A stretch of DNA of 64,000 nt. Origin: Pseudomonas tremae (GTDB taxonomy: Bacteria; Pseudomonadota; Gammaproteobacteria; Pseudomonadales; Pseudomonadaceae). Of this stretch, positions 1 to 8,960 are shown in pieces (positions within the stretch are counted from its first letter, which is position 1; each line of letters begins with the position of its first letter). A program made the position numbers and the translations under genes. The notes under the pieces are model-generated. The model worked only from the letters and a program-made list of their open reading frames with translations. It ran no database searches and was not told the origin of the DNA. The stretch covers positions 1 through 64,000 of the forward strand of contig NZ_LJRO01000381.1 of the NCBI RefSeq assembly GCF_001401155.1. Direction: 5' to 3'.

Positions 1-52
1 AGGGTTTTTGTTTTTATGGCGTTCGCCAAACTTCTCCGTTCGATTATGCACC

Positions 53-1300
53 TCAGTTGAACGCTCCCATGCCTGTCAGCTTACTGCCAGGGCGCGGATG
101 AAAACTGCGCATCACAGGCAGGCTTCCGTCTGACTGCCGTGGTGCGTCCCAGCCACGGTGTGATACATCCTCGAAGTCTGCATCTGTTATGGGCTCCGGC
201 AACGTCCACGAGTTGTGTGTCATATCCAGCCCCTCAGTGTTAACCGTCAACCTTCCCTTGTAGGCAATGTTGTTGACCAGATTGCCAAGGGCAATCGGCG
301 AACCGTCCGCTGCGATGCCCAACATGTTGTAATTCGCACCATTGGAAAAGGCAGTGTTGTTAATGAAATCAAGTGCCAGTGTGTGGTGGTTGGCATAGAA
401 GCCAGCAGACTTATTGTCGAAGGCGACTGAGTTGCGAACGGTATGTTTGACGCCGTTAGGTACATACTTCCCGCCGTAGCCTCCCGCCTTGATGCCGTTA
501 CCGTTTCCCGCCTCAAGTTTCGTACGCGTGCCAGGCAGATAACCTTGCTGCCATGCCCACGAGTTTTCGATAGTTACTGGCGAGAAGGCATTGATCAGGT
601 CAAAACCATCGTCGGAGTTGTCCCAGGCGCGGCAACCGCGGAATATATTGCCTGGGTGGCCCGCTTTGATATGCGCACCGAAGCCATCGGCACTCTGGCC
701 TGCACCGTTTGAGGTGTAAGGGTCGTAGTTGTGGTGGGAGTCAGTGTTCAGCACCAGATTGTAGCCGCCGTTTTGAATGAACAGGCCTGGCCCCATGTTG
801 TGATGCAGATTGAGTTGCTCGAAGGTATTGTGGCTGCCGCTGTTCCAGATGCCCCAGGATTCGTGATTAAGATGGTTTTCCGGTTGCTGCGGGACACCGG
901 TCACTTCCAGCCCTTTCAGGTGTAACCAGCTGCCGGTTACATTGAAACCTTTGACGCGGCAATCGTCTTTCATGGCAGAGAAGTCGAAGACAGGTGTTTC
1001 GCCCGGATAGGCCCAGTAGCGGATAGGTTTGTTTTCGCTGCCGCTGTTGTTCAGGGTGATGGCATTGACGGTGTCTGTACGCGTGGCACAGCTGTTTACG
1101 CCCGCGGTGTACGCATAGACTCCTCCGCGGAAGTAAACCGTGTCGCCAGCCTTTGCGACTTGCTGCGCACGCATGATGGATCGCAGCGGTGCGGCTTTTG
1201 TACCGGCAGCGTGATCATCACCGTTGGGGGCAACGTAATAGTCAGTTGCATGGGCTGTTGCAGCAACGGCCAGCAAGGCCGTCAACAGTATCGTTCTCAT
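53..1300 (-). CDS. Secreted pectate lyase, family PL9-like parallel beta-helix protein
   Basis: Predicted 415-residue exported polysaccharide lyase that would cleave polygalacturonate in the plant cell wall. The start at 1300 is preceded by GGAG seven bases upstream and gives a clean signal peptide (MRTILLTALLAVAATAHA, cut before TDYYVAPNG). The YYVAPNGxD opening, the TxxxPxxSIMxAQxxAxxGDTVYFRGGVY block and the repeated N-rich turns (DNSDDGFDLINA, GNGNGIKAGGYG) are typical of right-handed beta-helix lyases of the PL9 type. It lies alone after the condensin operon, separated by a terminator. Substrate is inferred from family; other beta-helix lyases share this look. Together with the hexuronate genes at 42-48 kb it suggests pectin use. 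Confidence 0.8.
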   Translation of the reverse strand: MRTILLTALLAVAATAHATDYYVAPNGDDHAAGTKAAPLRSIMRAQQVAKAGDTVYFRGGVYAYTAGVNSCATRTDTVNAITLNNSGSENKPIRYWAYPGETPVFDFSAMKDDCRVKGFNVTGSWLHLKGLEVTGVPQQPENHLNHESWGIWNSGSHNTFEQLNLHHNMGPGLFIQNGGYNLVLNTDSHHNYDPYTSNGAGQSADGFGAHIKAGHPGNIFRGCRAWDNSDDGFDLINAFSPVTIENSWAWQQGYLPGTRTKLEAGNGNGIKAGGYGGKYVPNGVKHTVRNSVAFDNKSAGFYANHHTLALDFINNTAFSNGANYNMLGIAADGSPIALGNLVNNIAYKGRLTVNTEGLDMTHNSWTLPEPITDADFEDVSHRGWDAPRQSDGSLPVMRSFHPRPGSKLTGMGAFN

Positions 1301-1423
1301 GAGGTTACTCCAAGCCTGCCTCATGTGATCGTATGCGTGTTTGCTGCAACCCATTATGAATTCGATGAACAAAGAGCGTCTTCGCCGATGGCCTGCAACA
1401 AGGCCTCGCTCAATTCAAAGACA

Positions 1424-1452
1424 GCAAAAAGGCCGCATTCTCATGCGGCCTT
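1424..1452 (-). terminator. Rho-independent terminator after mksB
   Basis: Perfect 10-bp stem AAGGCCGCAT / ATGCGGCCTT with a 4-base loop. On the minus strand the stem is followed by a run of five T. It sits 20 bases past the mksB stop codon and closes the condensin operon. Confidence 0.85.
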
Positions 1453-1472
1453 CTGGTTACAACTGACCGTCC

Positions 1473-4292
1473 TTACGAAACGACTTCCGGAACCTCCGGC
1501 TTCACTTCATCGCGACGCTGAATGTATTTCCAGTCCGCCTCATCGATGTAGATGCCATTCGGTCCGCTGCCGCCTTCCAGGTCGATGGCCACATGAGCTG
1601 AAACCTGCGGCTTCACACTTGCAAGGATCGGCACGAAGCCCAGTTGCAGGCTTGTTTCCAGCAGCGCAGCCTGGTTCTTCTCGTCGATGTCTGCCGCTTC
1701 GTCGAGGTAGTAGGGCAGGCGCACGCGACCCGCCTGATCTCTATCCATCAAGTGCAGCAACAGGTACATGTTGGTCAGCGCCTTGATGGTCATCGTGGTG
1801 CCGTTGGACGCTGCGCCGTCGATATCGGTATGAATAACCGGCTGACCATTGACCTTGGTAATCTCGAACGCCAGCTCAAACAGGTCTTTCAGGCCCAGCT
1901 GGTTGTGATTGGCAGCCACCAGTCTTGCCAGGTATTCCTTGGCCTCTTCGTTCTTGTTGTCCTGTTCGGCGCTCTGACTGAGGTCGAAAACCGACAATGT
2001 CTCGCCTTCTTCGTACTGTCCGGCGCTGTGGATGATCTGATCGATGTGTTTCAACGCTTCCTTGTTCGGGGCAAGGACGATGCGGAAGCTCGCCAGGTTC
2101 GACACCTGGCGCTTGTTGATCTCGCGGTTGAACAGTGCCAGTTGATGCTCGAGGCTGTCGTAGTCGCTGCGGATATTTCGCAGTGTACGAGCGATGTCGG
2201 TCACTGCAGCGCGACGAGCCTTGCCCAGCGTCAATGCTTCCTCGCTGCGGTGCGCGTAGGCATTGATCAACAGTTGCAGACGGCGCTCCATGTCGTCTTC
2301 ACTATCGAACTTGGCCACACCTTTCAGACGAACCTGAGCATACAAGGCTTCTATCTGGCCATCGCTGCGCAGCAGGCCCTGCCAGCTGTCTTGATAGTCA
2401 TTGAGCAGAGGCAGCAGGTTATCCATCGAGTCGTCGATCGGGTCCATGAACGGCGTGCCGAATGGCAGGTCAGCGGGCAGCAACTGGCGGCGTCGCAGAG
2501 CATCGTCCAGCGTGCGCTGCTTGGATTCCATATCGCCGATCTGGCGTGCGATCAGTTGCAGCTTGGCTGACAGTTGCTGAACGCGTTCGGTGAATGCATC
2601 ACTGGAGCGTTTCAGCTCATCCTGAGCTGCTTCCATCTGTGCCAGTTCTTCCAGCTTGCCGGACTCTTCTGCGCTCAATGTCTGGCAGCGACGGAAATCT
2701 TCCAGGGCTTTCTGGGCATCCAGCACCTGCTGATACAGCGCTTCGGTCTGTGTCTTGCTCGCCGAGCGGTCTGCAGCTACCGCCTGTTGGGTTTTCAGTT
2801 GCTTGAGCTCTTTCTCCAGGCGTTCCTTCTGGTCACGCAACGCAGCGCGGTCCGCCAGTGCCTGCAATGCAGGAGGCTCGATATTCGACAGGTTGATGTT
2901 CAGTCCAGGCACAGCAAAGTGCTCGCCTTTGAAGCTGTCCAGAATGGCTTCCAGGGATTTGACCCAGGCACCATTCTCGTCCAGCGAAATACCCTGCTCG
3001 CCCAGCGGCAGGCTGAACAACGCGCTGTTGAACAGGCGCATCAACCGCTCTACATCCGGCTGGGAAAACTCTTCACGCAGGCGCGCGTAGCTGTTGTTGT
3101 CGGCATGGTCGAGTTGCTGCCTGACCGACTTGAGACGTTTTTCCAGATCCCGCAGACGCTCGTCCAGGTCTTCCGCGCTGAACTGCCGGGACTGGGCAAG
3201 CGCACCGGCGAGTTCGTCGTGGGCATCTTTGGCGGCCAGCAACTGCTGTTCGAGGACCTTGACGTCGTCGACCAGCGCGAAGCGATTCTTGAGCACAGAC
3301 AGCTCGCCAACCCAGCGCTGAATACTGCTGATTTCACGCTCCAGACGCATCAGCTCTTGAGTGCTGCTGCGCTGGTCGTTCTGCATTTCATCCTGCTGAG
3401 CGCGGTAATGCTCGGCCTGAATGACCAACTCTTCCTTGCGCGCACCCGAATAGTCCGACCAGGTGCCCAGCAACGAATCGAGGATGGGCGACAGGCGATG
3501 CAGCTTGCCACGCAGCAGGTCGCGTTGTTTGACGCCAGCAGCCAGAGCCTCGACCAGCGGGCCAGCCAGCACCAGCGAATTGTAATCCTGCTCCATGCGG
3601 CGCACGTCGCGGAAGGCCTCTTCGCAGGCAGCGATGTAATCGACGCTGCCCGAGCGCAGGCTGTGCTCGAACGCATCCAGAAACAGCTGCTTGAGTTTGG
3701 CGGCAGTGATTTCGCGCATGTGCAGCAAATTGATGAACAGCGCGCGGAATGTCTTGAGGCTTTGCTCGCTGGTAGAGCGCAGCGGGATCAGTGTCAGGTC
3801 CAGCGGAATCGACGTATGGCCGCCGACCAGCAAGCGGCGCAGCTCGTCCGGCTTGAGTTCGTAGGCCTTCAGCCCTTGGCTTTCCAGATTGCTGAACAGC
3901 TCTTTCTGACGCAGGCAGGTGTCGTTCTTTTGGTAATGACCCAGATCCAGCTCGCCAGCGTACGCGAAGAACTGATGGCCGAAGCCACCACCCGGGCCGC
4001 GCCCTACAACGCCGATCACGTGTGGGCCGTGGGGCAAAGAGACTTCGACCAGAATGTAGCTGGTGTCAGAGGCAAAGTAGAAGCGTCGCGACTGCTCGAG
4101 ACTGTACTTGCCGAAGCTCATGTCCGACATGCGCGCCAGAATCGGAAACTGCAGGGCGTTGATCGAGGCACTTTTGCCAAGGTTGTTCGCGCCATACACC
4201 GACAGCGGGTTTTCCAGCGGGAACAGGCCCAGGCTGTAGCCGGCAGTGTTCAACAGAGCAAAGCGGCGGATGCCATAACGTTCCTGGCTCAT
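1473..4292 (-). CDS. mksB: MksB, SMC-like ATPase of the MksBEF condensin
   Basis: 939-residue SMC-like ATPase of the alternative bacterial condensin, acting in chromosome organisation. The N-terminal head has a Walker A motif GANNLGKS at residues 34-41. Two long coiled-coil stretches (roughly 270-430 and 490-780) flank a short hinge-like segment, and the C-terminal head carries an SNGTTMTIKAL signature-like block followed by a Walker B-like YYLDEA. Its ATG overlaps the mksE stop (ATGA), showing translational coupling. Gene order F-E-B matches the Pseudomonas mks operon. No MksG/JetD nuclease-like gene follows, so this appears to be the housekeeping three-gene form and not a full Wadjet-type plasmid defence locus. 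Confidence 0.93.
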   Translation of the reverse strand: MSQERYGIRRFALLNTAGYSLGLFPLENPLSVYGANNLGKSASINALQFPILARMSDMSFGKYSLEQSRRFYFASDTSYILVEVSLPHGPHVIGVVGRGPGGGFGHQFFAYAGELDLGHYQKNDTCLRQKELFSNLESQGLKAYELKPDELRRLLVGGHTSIPLDLTLIPLRSTSEQSLKTFRALFINLLHMREITAAKLKQLFLDAFEHSLRSGSVDYIAACEEAFRDVRRMEQDYNSLVLAGPLVEALAAGVKQRDLLRGKLHRLSPILDSLLGTWSDYSGARKEELVIQAEHYRAQQDEMQNDQRSSTQELMRLEREISSIQRWVGELSVLKNRFALVDDVKVLEQQLLAAKDAHDELAGALAQSRQFSAEDLDERLRDLEKRLKSVRQQLDHADNNSYARLREEFSQPDVERLMRLFNSALFSLPLGEQGISLDENGAWVKSLEAILDSFKGEHFAVPGLNINLSNIEPPALQALADRAALRDQKERLEKELKQLKTQQAVAADRSASKTQTEALYQQVLDAQKALEDFRRCQTLSAEESGKLEELAQMEAAQDELKRSSDAFTERVQQLSAKLQLIARQIGDMESKQRTLDDALRRRQLLPADLPFGTPFMDPIDDSMDNLLPLLNDYQDSWQGLLRSDGQIEALYAQVRLKGVAKFDSEDDMERRLQLLINAYAHRSEEALTLGKARRAAVTDIARTLRNIRSDYDSLEHQLALFNREINKRQVSNLASFRIVLAPNKEALKHIDQIIHSAGQYEEGETLSVFDLSQSAEQDNKNEEAKEYLARLVAANHNQLGLKDLFELAFEITKVNGQPVIHTDIDGAASNGTTMTIKALTNMYLLLHLMDRDQAGRVRLPYYLDEAADIDEKNQAALLETSLQLGFVPILASVKPQVSAHVAIDLEGGSGPNGIYIDEADWKYIQRRDEVKPEVPEVVS

Positions 4293-4996
4293 GTGTCCAT
4301 CTCCTGTCGTTGCTCATCGGCAATTGCCCGGGCCAGCGCCTCTTCCTCGGTTTCTTCGCCAAACTCGGCGAGATCCAGAGGATCGTCTGTTTCCAGTAGT
4401 TTTTCGTCGCTGTCATCATCGATAAGCACAGGCGTCGGCAGCGGCAGGGCGCTGTGCAGGCTGGCCGCCAGATCGCGGTCCTGTTGCACCGACAGGCACA
4501 CATCGAGAAAACGATGCATCGGCGGCAGAAAGCGGTAGATGCCGACTTCTTCGCTGGCGAAACCCAGTTGAGTCATGCGGCGCATGATCTTCTCTTCCAG
4601 TTCTTCCTGAGTCTGCACTTCGGCCTGGAGAAACAGGTCGCGGTACTTTTCCAGCATGGAAGGCAATTCGTCGCGTCCCAAGCTGCCGCCGTCCAGCACC
4701 GACATAGGGTCACGGCCCTGATCGGCCAGATGCTCGACGAGAATGAAGGTGAACAGCGCCAGGCGCTGAGCGGTCTTGTTGACCTGCGCGGCGGCCAGTT
4801 CCGGTACGAAATAATAGAAACCGCGTGTGTCGCAGACCAGCTCGTAGCCCAGAGCCTTGAACAGCGTGCGGTACTGATCCTGACAATTGGACAGTTGGGT
4901 GTACAGCTCCGGGTCGCGGCGGCTGATGTGGTAGCCCTTGAACAGCTCGCGAAAGATCGGCGCAAGCTGGGACATTTCGGATAGATCAAGATGCAT
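4289..4996 (-). CDS. mksE: MksE, condensin accessory subunit
   Basis: 235-residue condensin subunit expected to bind the MksF kleisin and regulate MksB. The start chosen at 4996 (MHLDLSEMSQLAPIFRELF) overlaps the end of mksF by 11 bases, and the stop overlaps mksB, so the three genes are tightly coupled. The C-terminus is strongly acidic (EEEALARAIADEQRQEMDT and an upstream DDDSDE stretch). An in-frame extension upstream to 5128 exists but lies entirely inside mksF and is unlikely. Confidence 0.9.
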   Translation of the reverse strand: MHLDLSEMSQLAPIFRELFKGYHISRRDPELYTQLSNCQDQYRTLFKALGYELVCDTRGFYYFVPELAAAQVNKTAQRLALFTFILVEHLADQGRDPMSVLDGGSLGRDELPSMLEKYRDLFLQAEVQTQEELEEKIMRRMTQLGFASEEVGIYRFLPPMHRFLDVCLSVQQDRDLAASLHSALPLPTPVLIDDDSDEKLLETDDPLDLAEFGEETEEEALARAIADEQRQEMDT

Positions 4997-6263
4997 GAAC
5001 GGTGCTCTCGGAATTCTCTGGCTGCTCGTCTTGAGGAGCGAGCAGGGCAAAGGAGCGCAGGCTGACGCGGTGCTCCCGGGTGAAATATTCGCGACGCTCC
5101 AGGCGTTCGCGGGCAAAACGCTTGTCACGCGACAACCGCGAGAACCAGTACAGCAGCTCGTCGGTTTCGCCGGTCGGCTCCTGCTCCAGCAACCAGACCA
5201 TCAGGTCGGGCATCGGCAGGGCGTTTTCGCAGCGTTCAAGCATTTCCTTGACGGTGCGCGGCGCACGTGGCGGCTCGCCTTTGCGTGTGCCGCTGGCCTT
5301 GGGAAATTTCGCGGGTTTGGGCTCGAAGCGCGCCAAGGCATACACATAAGCCTCGACCTGGCTCGCGCTGCCCAGAAAGGTACTTTGCGGACGGGTGAAC
5401 ATCGGCATGGCCGCCTGTGGCACCGCGTCCAGGCCTTTGCGGCGGATAGCCGACAAAGCCAGCGCCGCGCCGCGGGTCACCGCATTGTGACGACGGGCCT
5501 CTTCACGCAACGGCAGCAGCAGCTCGCGCGCATGACGCAGTGTCAGCTGGGCGCTGGTCTGCATTTCAAGGATGCGCGCATGCGTTCGCAGCAGCATGTC
5601 GTCATCGACCAGATGGCCAAGACGCTGTTGCTCGGTCAACAGGCGCAGCAGCACGTTCTCGACCTTGCGCACGCCCTGTTCGAAAGCACCATCGGCGTTG
5701 ACCAGTTGAATCATCGGCTCGACGTATTCATCCCAGGTGGCCAGCACTTCTGCATAGCGCTGGCGCAACGGGATCTGCCGGTCGCTGGTCTTGGCCCGGT
5801 CAGCGACTGCGACCAGTGCCTGCTCGTCGTTGGCCAGCTTCTTGAGCACGTCGCGGACGCGCATGTCCAGCAGCCGCAGCTGTCTGGCCAGGTCGTTGGC
5901 ATCGCGAACATCGAAGGCGTCCTGAATGTAACCGGCCAGTCGTTCAAGGTGGCGCAAGTAGGCTTCGATTTCCAGGCACAGACCAAGGCGATGCTCGCGG
6001 CGCAGATAGGACAGGAAGTCGTGAATCTGCGCGTTGAGTTCAAAGCGGTTCGGGCTTTTCGCGACGGGCACCAGAATGTCCAGACGAATCCACACGTCCA
6101 GCAGGTTGGTGATGTCTTGCGGGGTGCTGTCCTGTTGCTGTGCGGCCAGTTGCAGACGCAGTTCGCTCAGGCTCAACGTACCCTGGTCGAAATGTTCGCA
6201 TAAGGGCTCGAGTAGCGCCCAGTGCTCGGCAAGGGCGCGCAGGACGCGCTTGGGTTCGATCAT
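4986..6263 (-). CDS. mksF: MksF, kleisin subunit of the MksBEF condensin
   Basis: Kleisin-type subunit bridging the MksB heads, first gene of the mksFEB operon. Mostly helical, 425 residues from the ATG at 6263 (MIEPKRVLRALAEHWALLEP). An in-frame GTG at 6329 would add 22 residues; neither start has a strong ribosome-binding site, and the ATG is preferred because the family-like sequence begins there. The C-terminus overlaps mksE. The 145-bp gap to the divergent gene at 6409 must hold the operon promoter. Confidence 0.88.
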   Translation of the reverse strand: MIEPKRVLRALAEHWALLEPLCEHFDQGTLSLSELRLQLAAQQQDSTPQDITNLLDVWIRLDILVPVAKSPNRFELNAQIHDFLSYLRREHRLGLCLEIEAYLRHLERLAGYIQDAFDVRDANDLARQLRLLDMRVRDVLKKLANDEQALVAVADRAKTSDRQIPLRQRYAEVLATWDEYVEPMIQLVNADGAFEQGVRKVENVLLRLLTEQQRLGHLVDDDMLLRTHARILEMQTSAQLTLRHARELLLPLREEARRHNAVTRGAALALSAIRRKGLDAVPQAAMPMFTRPQSTFLGSASQVEAYVYALARFEPKPAKFPKASGTRKGEPPRAPRTVKEMLERCENALPMPDLMVWLLEQEPTGETDELLYWFSRLSRDKRFARERLERREYFTREHRVSLRSFALLAPQDEQPENSESTVHAS

Positions 6264-6408
6264 CGTTAGGCCGGCTTGTTGGCAAGTGAAAAGCGGCAAT
6301 TGTACTGCATCAGTCGCCTGATATTTCACCTCGCGGCGATATGCTGCAGCGCGAAAACACGAACAAGGCTAGAATTGCGCGCTTAACTTATCCACAGGTG
6401 GCTGACCC

Positions 6409-7215
6409 TTGCTCAACGAGTCCCGTCGCCGCGCTTACTTGACCGCCATGCAGGTGGTCAACTGGCTGCCGCGCACAGAACTGCCATTCGCCGCACCCTC
6501 ACGCCCTGAACTGCTCGTGCCGTTGCCGGCTCTGGTCGAAACGCAGAGTGTTGCACCTGTTGCTGCACCTGCGGCCCAGGCTGCTCCCGCTGAGGCGTCG
6601 AAGGTCGTGCCGATTGCACGTCAGCCCGAACGACCGAAGATCGAGGTGCCTCGTCCTTCGTTGGCCAGCACCCGCACGGCTGCCCCGGTAGCCGAAGAGG
6701 CCGAGCCGACGCCGCCCAAGGCGCCGGTCGTGCCGCCTCCGCGCTTTGCTTTGCAATTGTTGCGTGCCGGACGCTGCCTGCTGCTGGTCGAGTTGACGAC
6801 CGGCCAGCCTTTTCAGAGCCGCGATCCTTCCTATCTGCTGCTCAAGGACATGCTGCGCGCAGCCGGTCTGCCCGACAGCCCGCAGATTATTGGCGAACCG
6901 GTTCGCTGGCCGTTGCTGGTACGCGGGCAAATGGACCAGGGGCCGGAAGCGGCGCGCGACTTCGTGCAGGGCTTTGTCGGGGCACGCCTGGAAGACGAAG
7001 CCTGCGCCTGCCTGTGGCTGATCGGTCTGCCGTCGATGAAATACGCCGGTGAAGTCGATGCCGAATCTTACAACCGCGAACTGCAGGTCGAGGGTCTGGG
7101 CGTTGCCTGGGCACTGCCAGGCCTGGAACTGTTAATGGACGAGCCTGAACGCAAGGCTGATGTCTGGAAAGCCATGCGTCGGCTGATGACGCGCTGGAAA
7201 TCGATTGATGAGTGA
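6409..7215 (+). CDS. Conserved Pseudomonas proline-rich protein coupled to rimI
   Basis: 268-residue protein with no firm function. The N-terminus (residues 1-30) holds the pattern VVNWLPRTELPFAAPSRPELL; residues 40-115 are an Ala/Pro-rich linker that superficially resembles TonB but has no membrane anchor or TonB C-terminal domain; residues 115-268 look globular (PRFALQLLRAGRCLLLVEL). The start is probably the TTG at 6409, with AGGTGG upstream; ATG 6448 is the alternative. It overlaps rimI by 8 bases, so the two are co-translated. The equivalent position upstream of rimI in P. aeruginosa is also occupied by an uncharacterised gene, as far as I recall. Confidence 0.75.
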   Translation: MLNESRRRAYLTAMQVVNWLPRTELPFAAPSRPELLVPLPALVETQSVAPVAAPAAQAAPAEASKVVPIARQPERPKIEVPRPSLASTRTAAPVAEEAEPTPPKAPVVPPPRFALQLLRAGRCLLLVELTTGQPFQSRDPSYLLLKDMLRAAGLPDSPQIIGEPVRWPLLVRGQMDQGPEAARDFVQGFVGARLEDEACACLWLIGLPSMKYAGEVDAESYNRELQVEGLGVAWALPGLELLMDEPERKADVWKAMRRLMTRWKSIDE

Positions 7216-7660
7216 CGCCGTAACCTTTCGCCGCATGACCGAAGCCGACATGGACGCTGTGCTGAAAATCGAATATGCGGCGTTTACCCACCCATGGACG
7301 CGCGGGATTTTTCTCGACGGGCTCAAATCCTATGAGATCTGGCTGATGTTCGAAGGCGCGCAGCAGGTCGGTCATGGTGTCATTCAGGTCATCATCGACG
7401 AAGCACACCTGCTCAACATCACTGTAAAGCCGGAAAATCAGGGACGTGGTCTGGGGCTGCTGCTGCTCGATCATCTGATGAAGCGTGCTTACCAGCTCAA
7501 TGCCCGGGAATGCTTTCTGGAACTGCGCGACAGTAATCGGCCAGCCTATCGTCTGTATGAAAACTATGGTTTCAACGAGATAGGCCGGCGTCGTGATTAC
7601 TACCCGGCAGCGGACGGTCGTGAAGATGCCGTGGTCATGGCCTGCACGCTGCTGGACTAA
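7208..7660 (+). CDS. rimI: RimI, ribosomal protein S18 alanine N-acetyltransferase
   Basis: 150-residue GNAT enzyme that acetylates the N-terminal alanine of ribosomal protein S18. The acetyl-CoA loop appears as QGRGLG in the stretch NITVKPENQGRGLGLLLLDH, followed by the ECFLELRDSNRPAYRLYENYGF motif typical of RimI. ATG at 7208 is directly preceded by an in-frame TTG; the ATG was chosen. The gene overlaps the upstream proline-rich gene by 8 bases and converges with the acidic gene at 7670 with almost no intergenic space. Confidence 0.92.
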   Translation: MSDAVTFRRMTEADMDAVLKIEYAAFTHPWTRGIFLDGLKSYEIWLMFEGAQQVGHGVIQVIIDEAHLLNITVKPENQGRGLGLLLLDHLMKRAYQLNARECFLELRDSNRPAYRLYENYGFNEIGRRRDYYPAADGREDAVVMACTLLD

Positions 7661-7669
7661 CCGTTTACA

Positions 7670-8074
7670 TCAGCGCTGATTGCTGTCCAGTGGGTCGATG
7701 ATCGCCATTTCCTCTTCATCGAGACCACTGCCTGCGCCGATTTCATCTTCATCGACGACGGTCAGATCAAGATCAGCCGGGTCGCCATCGCCCTGCTCGG
7801 ACGGCGACCGCGCCCCGTCTTCATGGATCAGCGTTTCCGGAGACAGGTCGTCGTCAGTCGAGTGGTGGTCGTCCGTCGAAGCGCCCGTCAGGCCGGCCTC
7901 ACGTACGCGTTGATCCGGAATTTCATGTTGCAGCTCGCCTTCAGGGATAAGATCGCCGATACGGGCCGGTTCTTCCTCGTCGAAATCGAGTGTTTCCATG
8001 GAGCCCATGCGATCTTCGTTGTCATCGATGGGTTCCGGTTCGGTCGCTCCGAACGGGCGGCGTGGATCGTTCAT
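7670..8074 (-). CDS. Small highly acidic conserved protein
   Basis: 134-residue protein rich in Asp and Glu with almost no hydrophobic core, apparently mostly disordered. It has no membrane segment or signal peptide. AGGA lies about eight bases before the ATG. It sits between rimI (convergent) and the carbonic anhydrase gene (divergent), an order also found in P. aeruginosa from memory. Homologues are sometimes labelled serine kinase/phosphatase, but no kinase motif is visible here, so function is left open. Confidence 0.7.
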   Translation of the reverse strand: MNDPRRPFGATEPEPIDDNEDRMGSMETLDFDEEEPARIGDLIPEGELQHEIPDQRVREAGLTGASTDDHHSTDDDLSPETLIHEDGARSPSEQGDGDPADLDLTVVDEDEIGAGSGLDEEEMAIIDPLDSNQR

Positions 8075-8250
8075 AAGAAATCCTCATTTCACGTGGTCGT
8101 GGAAAGTGGACCGGCCATGACTTTGAAGATTCCTTTTTGTTGACCGGCAGTTGATGGCTGATGAACCTGTGTGGGTGGCGGTAAGAAAGACGTGACTTGA
8201 GGGATTCGACTCCAGTCCAAGGCTGGGCATCATTATCGAGGCGTCAAAGC

Positions 8251-8889
8251 ATGAACGAGCTACAAGACCTGATTGATAACAATGCACGCTGGGCCGACGC
8301 GATAAAGCAGGAAGACCCTGACTTCTTCGCCAAGCTGGCCCGCCAGCAAACGCCTGAGTTTCTGTGGATCGGTTGTTCCGACGCGCGCGTGCCGGCCAAC
8401 GAGATCGTCGGCATGCTGCCCGGTGATCTGTTCGTTCACCGCAACGTGGCCAACGTGGTGCTGCACACTGACCTGAACTGCCTGTCGGTGATCCAGTACG
8501 CGGTAGACGTGCTGAAGGTCAAGCACATCCTGGTCACCGGCCACTATGGCTGCGGCGGCGTGCGAGCTTCCATGCAGGACCGTCAGTTCGGCCTGATCGA
8601 CGGCTGGCTGCGCACAATCCGTGACCTGTATTACGAAAATCGCGAATTGCTGGCCAAACTGCCGACCGAAGAAGAACGTGTCGACCGCCTGTGCGAACTG
8701 AACGTGATTCAGCAGGTGGCCAACGTCGGTCATACCAGCATTGTGCAAAACGCCTGGCATCGTGGGCAGAGCCTGTCGGTGCATGGTTGCATCTACGGCA
8801 TCAAGGACGGTCGCTGGAAGAGCCTCGACGTGACCATCAGCGGCTTTGAGCAACTGCCGCCGCAATACCGTCTGCGTCCGCAGGATTGA
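8251..8889 (+). CDS. can: Beta-class carbonic anhydrase
   Basis: 212-residue zinc enzyme interconverting CO2 and bicarbonate in the cytoplasm. The zinc ligands and catalytic dyad are all present: Cys42, Asp44, Arg46 (GCSDAR), His98 and Cys101 (GHYGCGG), at the same numbering as E. coli Can. The start at 8251 was chosen over a longer frame because it gives the family N-terminus MNELQDLIDNNARWA. It is a single-gene unit ending in a 12-bp inverted repeat shared with the convergent chemoreceptor gene. Confidence 0.93.
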   Translation: MNELQDLIDNNARWADAIKQEDPDFFAKLARQQTPEFLWIGCSDARVPANEIVGMLPGDLFVHRNVANVVLHTDLNCLSVIQYAVDVLKVKHILVTGHYGCGGVRASMQDRQFGLIDGWLRTIRDLYYENRELLAKLPTEEERVDRLCELNVIQQVANVGHTSIVQNAWHRGQSLSVHGCIYGIKDGRWKSLDVTISGFEQLPPQYRLRPQD

Positions 8890-8911
8890 TCGACGCGCAA
8901 CCGCGCTGTTT

Positions 8912-8951
8912 CAACGCCAGCCCGCCTGTTTAAATGCAAGGGCTGGCGTTG
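8912..8951. terminator. Bidirectional hairpin between can and a chemoreceptor gene
   Basis: Perfect 12-bp inverted repeat CAACGCCAGCCC / GGGCTGGCGTTG with a 16-base spacer, placed between two convergent genes. There is no clear T-tract, so it may be a weak terminator or an mRNA 3'-end stabiliser. Confidence 0.55.
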
Positions 8952-8960
8952 ATGCAATCT

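Noticed and set aside
2574..4538. Long open frame (654 codons) on the plus strand opposite mksB and mksE
   Set aside because: It mirrors a high-GC gene, has low-complexity Leu/Gln/Val-rich translation with no domain, and the minus-strand frames have clear condensin motifs.
1473..6263. Wadjet (JetABCD) plasmid-defence system
   Set aside because: Only the MksF, MksE and MksB homologues are present; the JetD/MksG subunit is missing and the operon is closed by a terminator.
6388..6396. Perfect DnaA box TTATCCACA between mksF and the proline-rich gene (and a near match at 13651)
   Set aside because: A 9-mer is expected about once per 130 kb by chance, there is no cluster, AT-rich element or origin gene nearby, so it is not called an origin.
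6409..7215. TonB-like energy transducer at 6409
   Set aside because: Only the Ala/Pro-rich middle resembles TonB; there is no membrane anchor and no TonB C-terminal domain.
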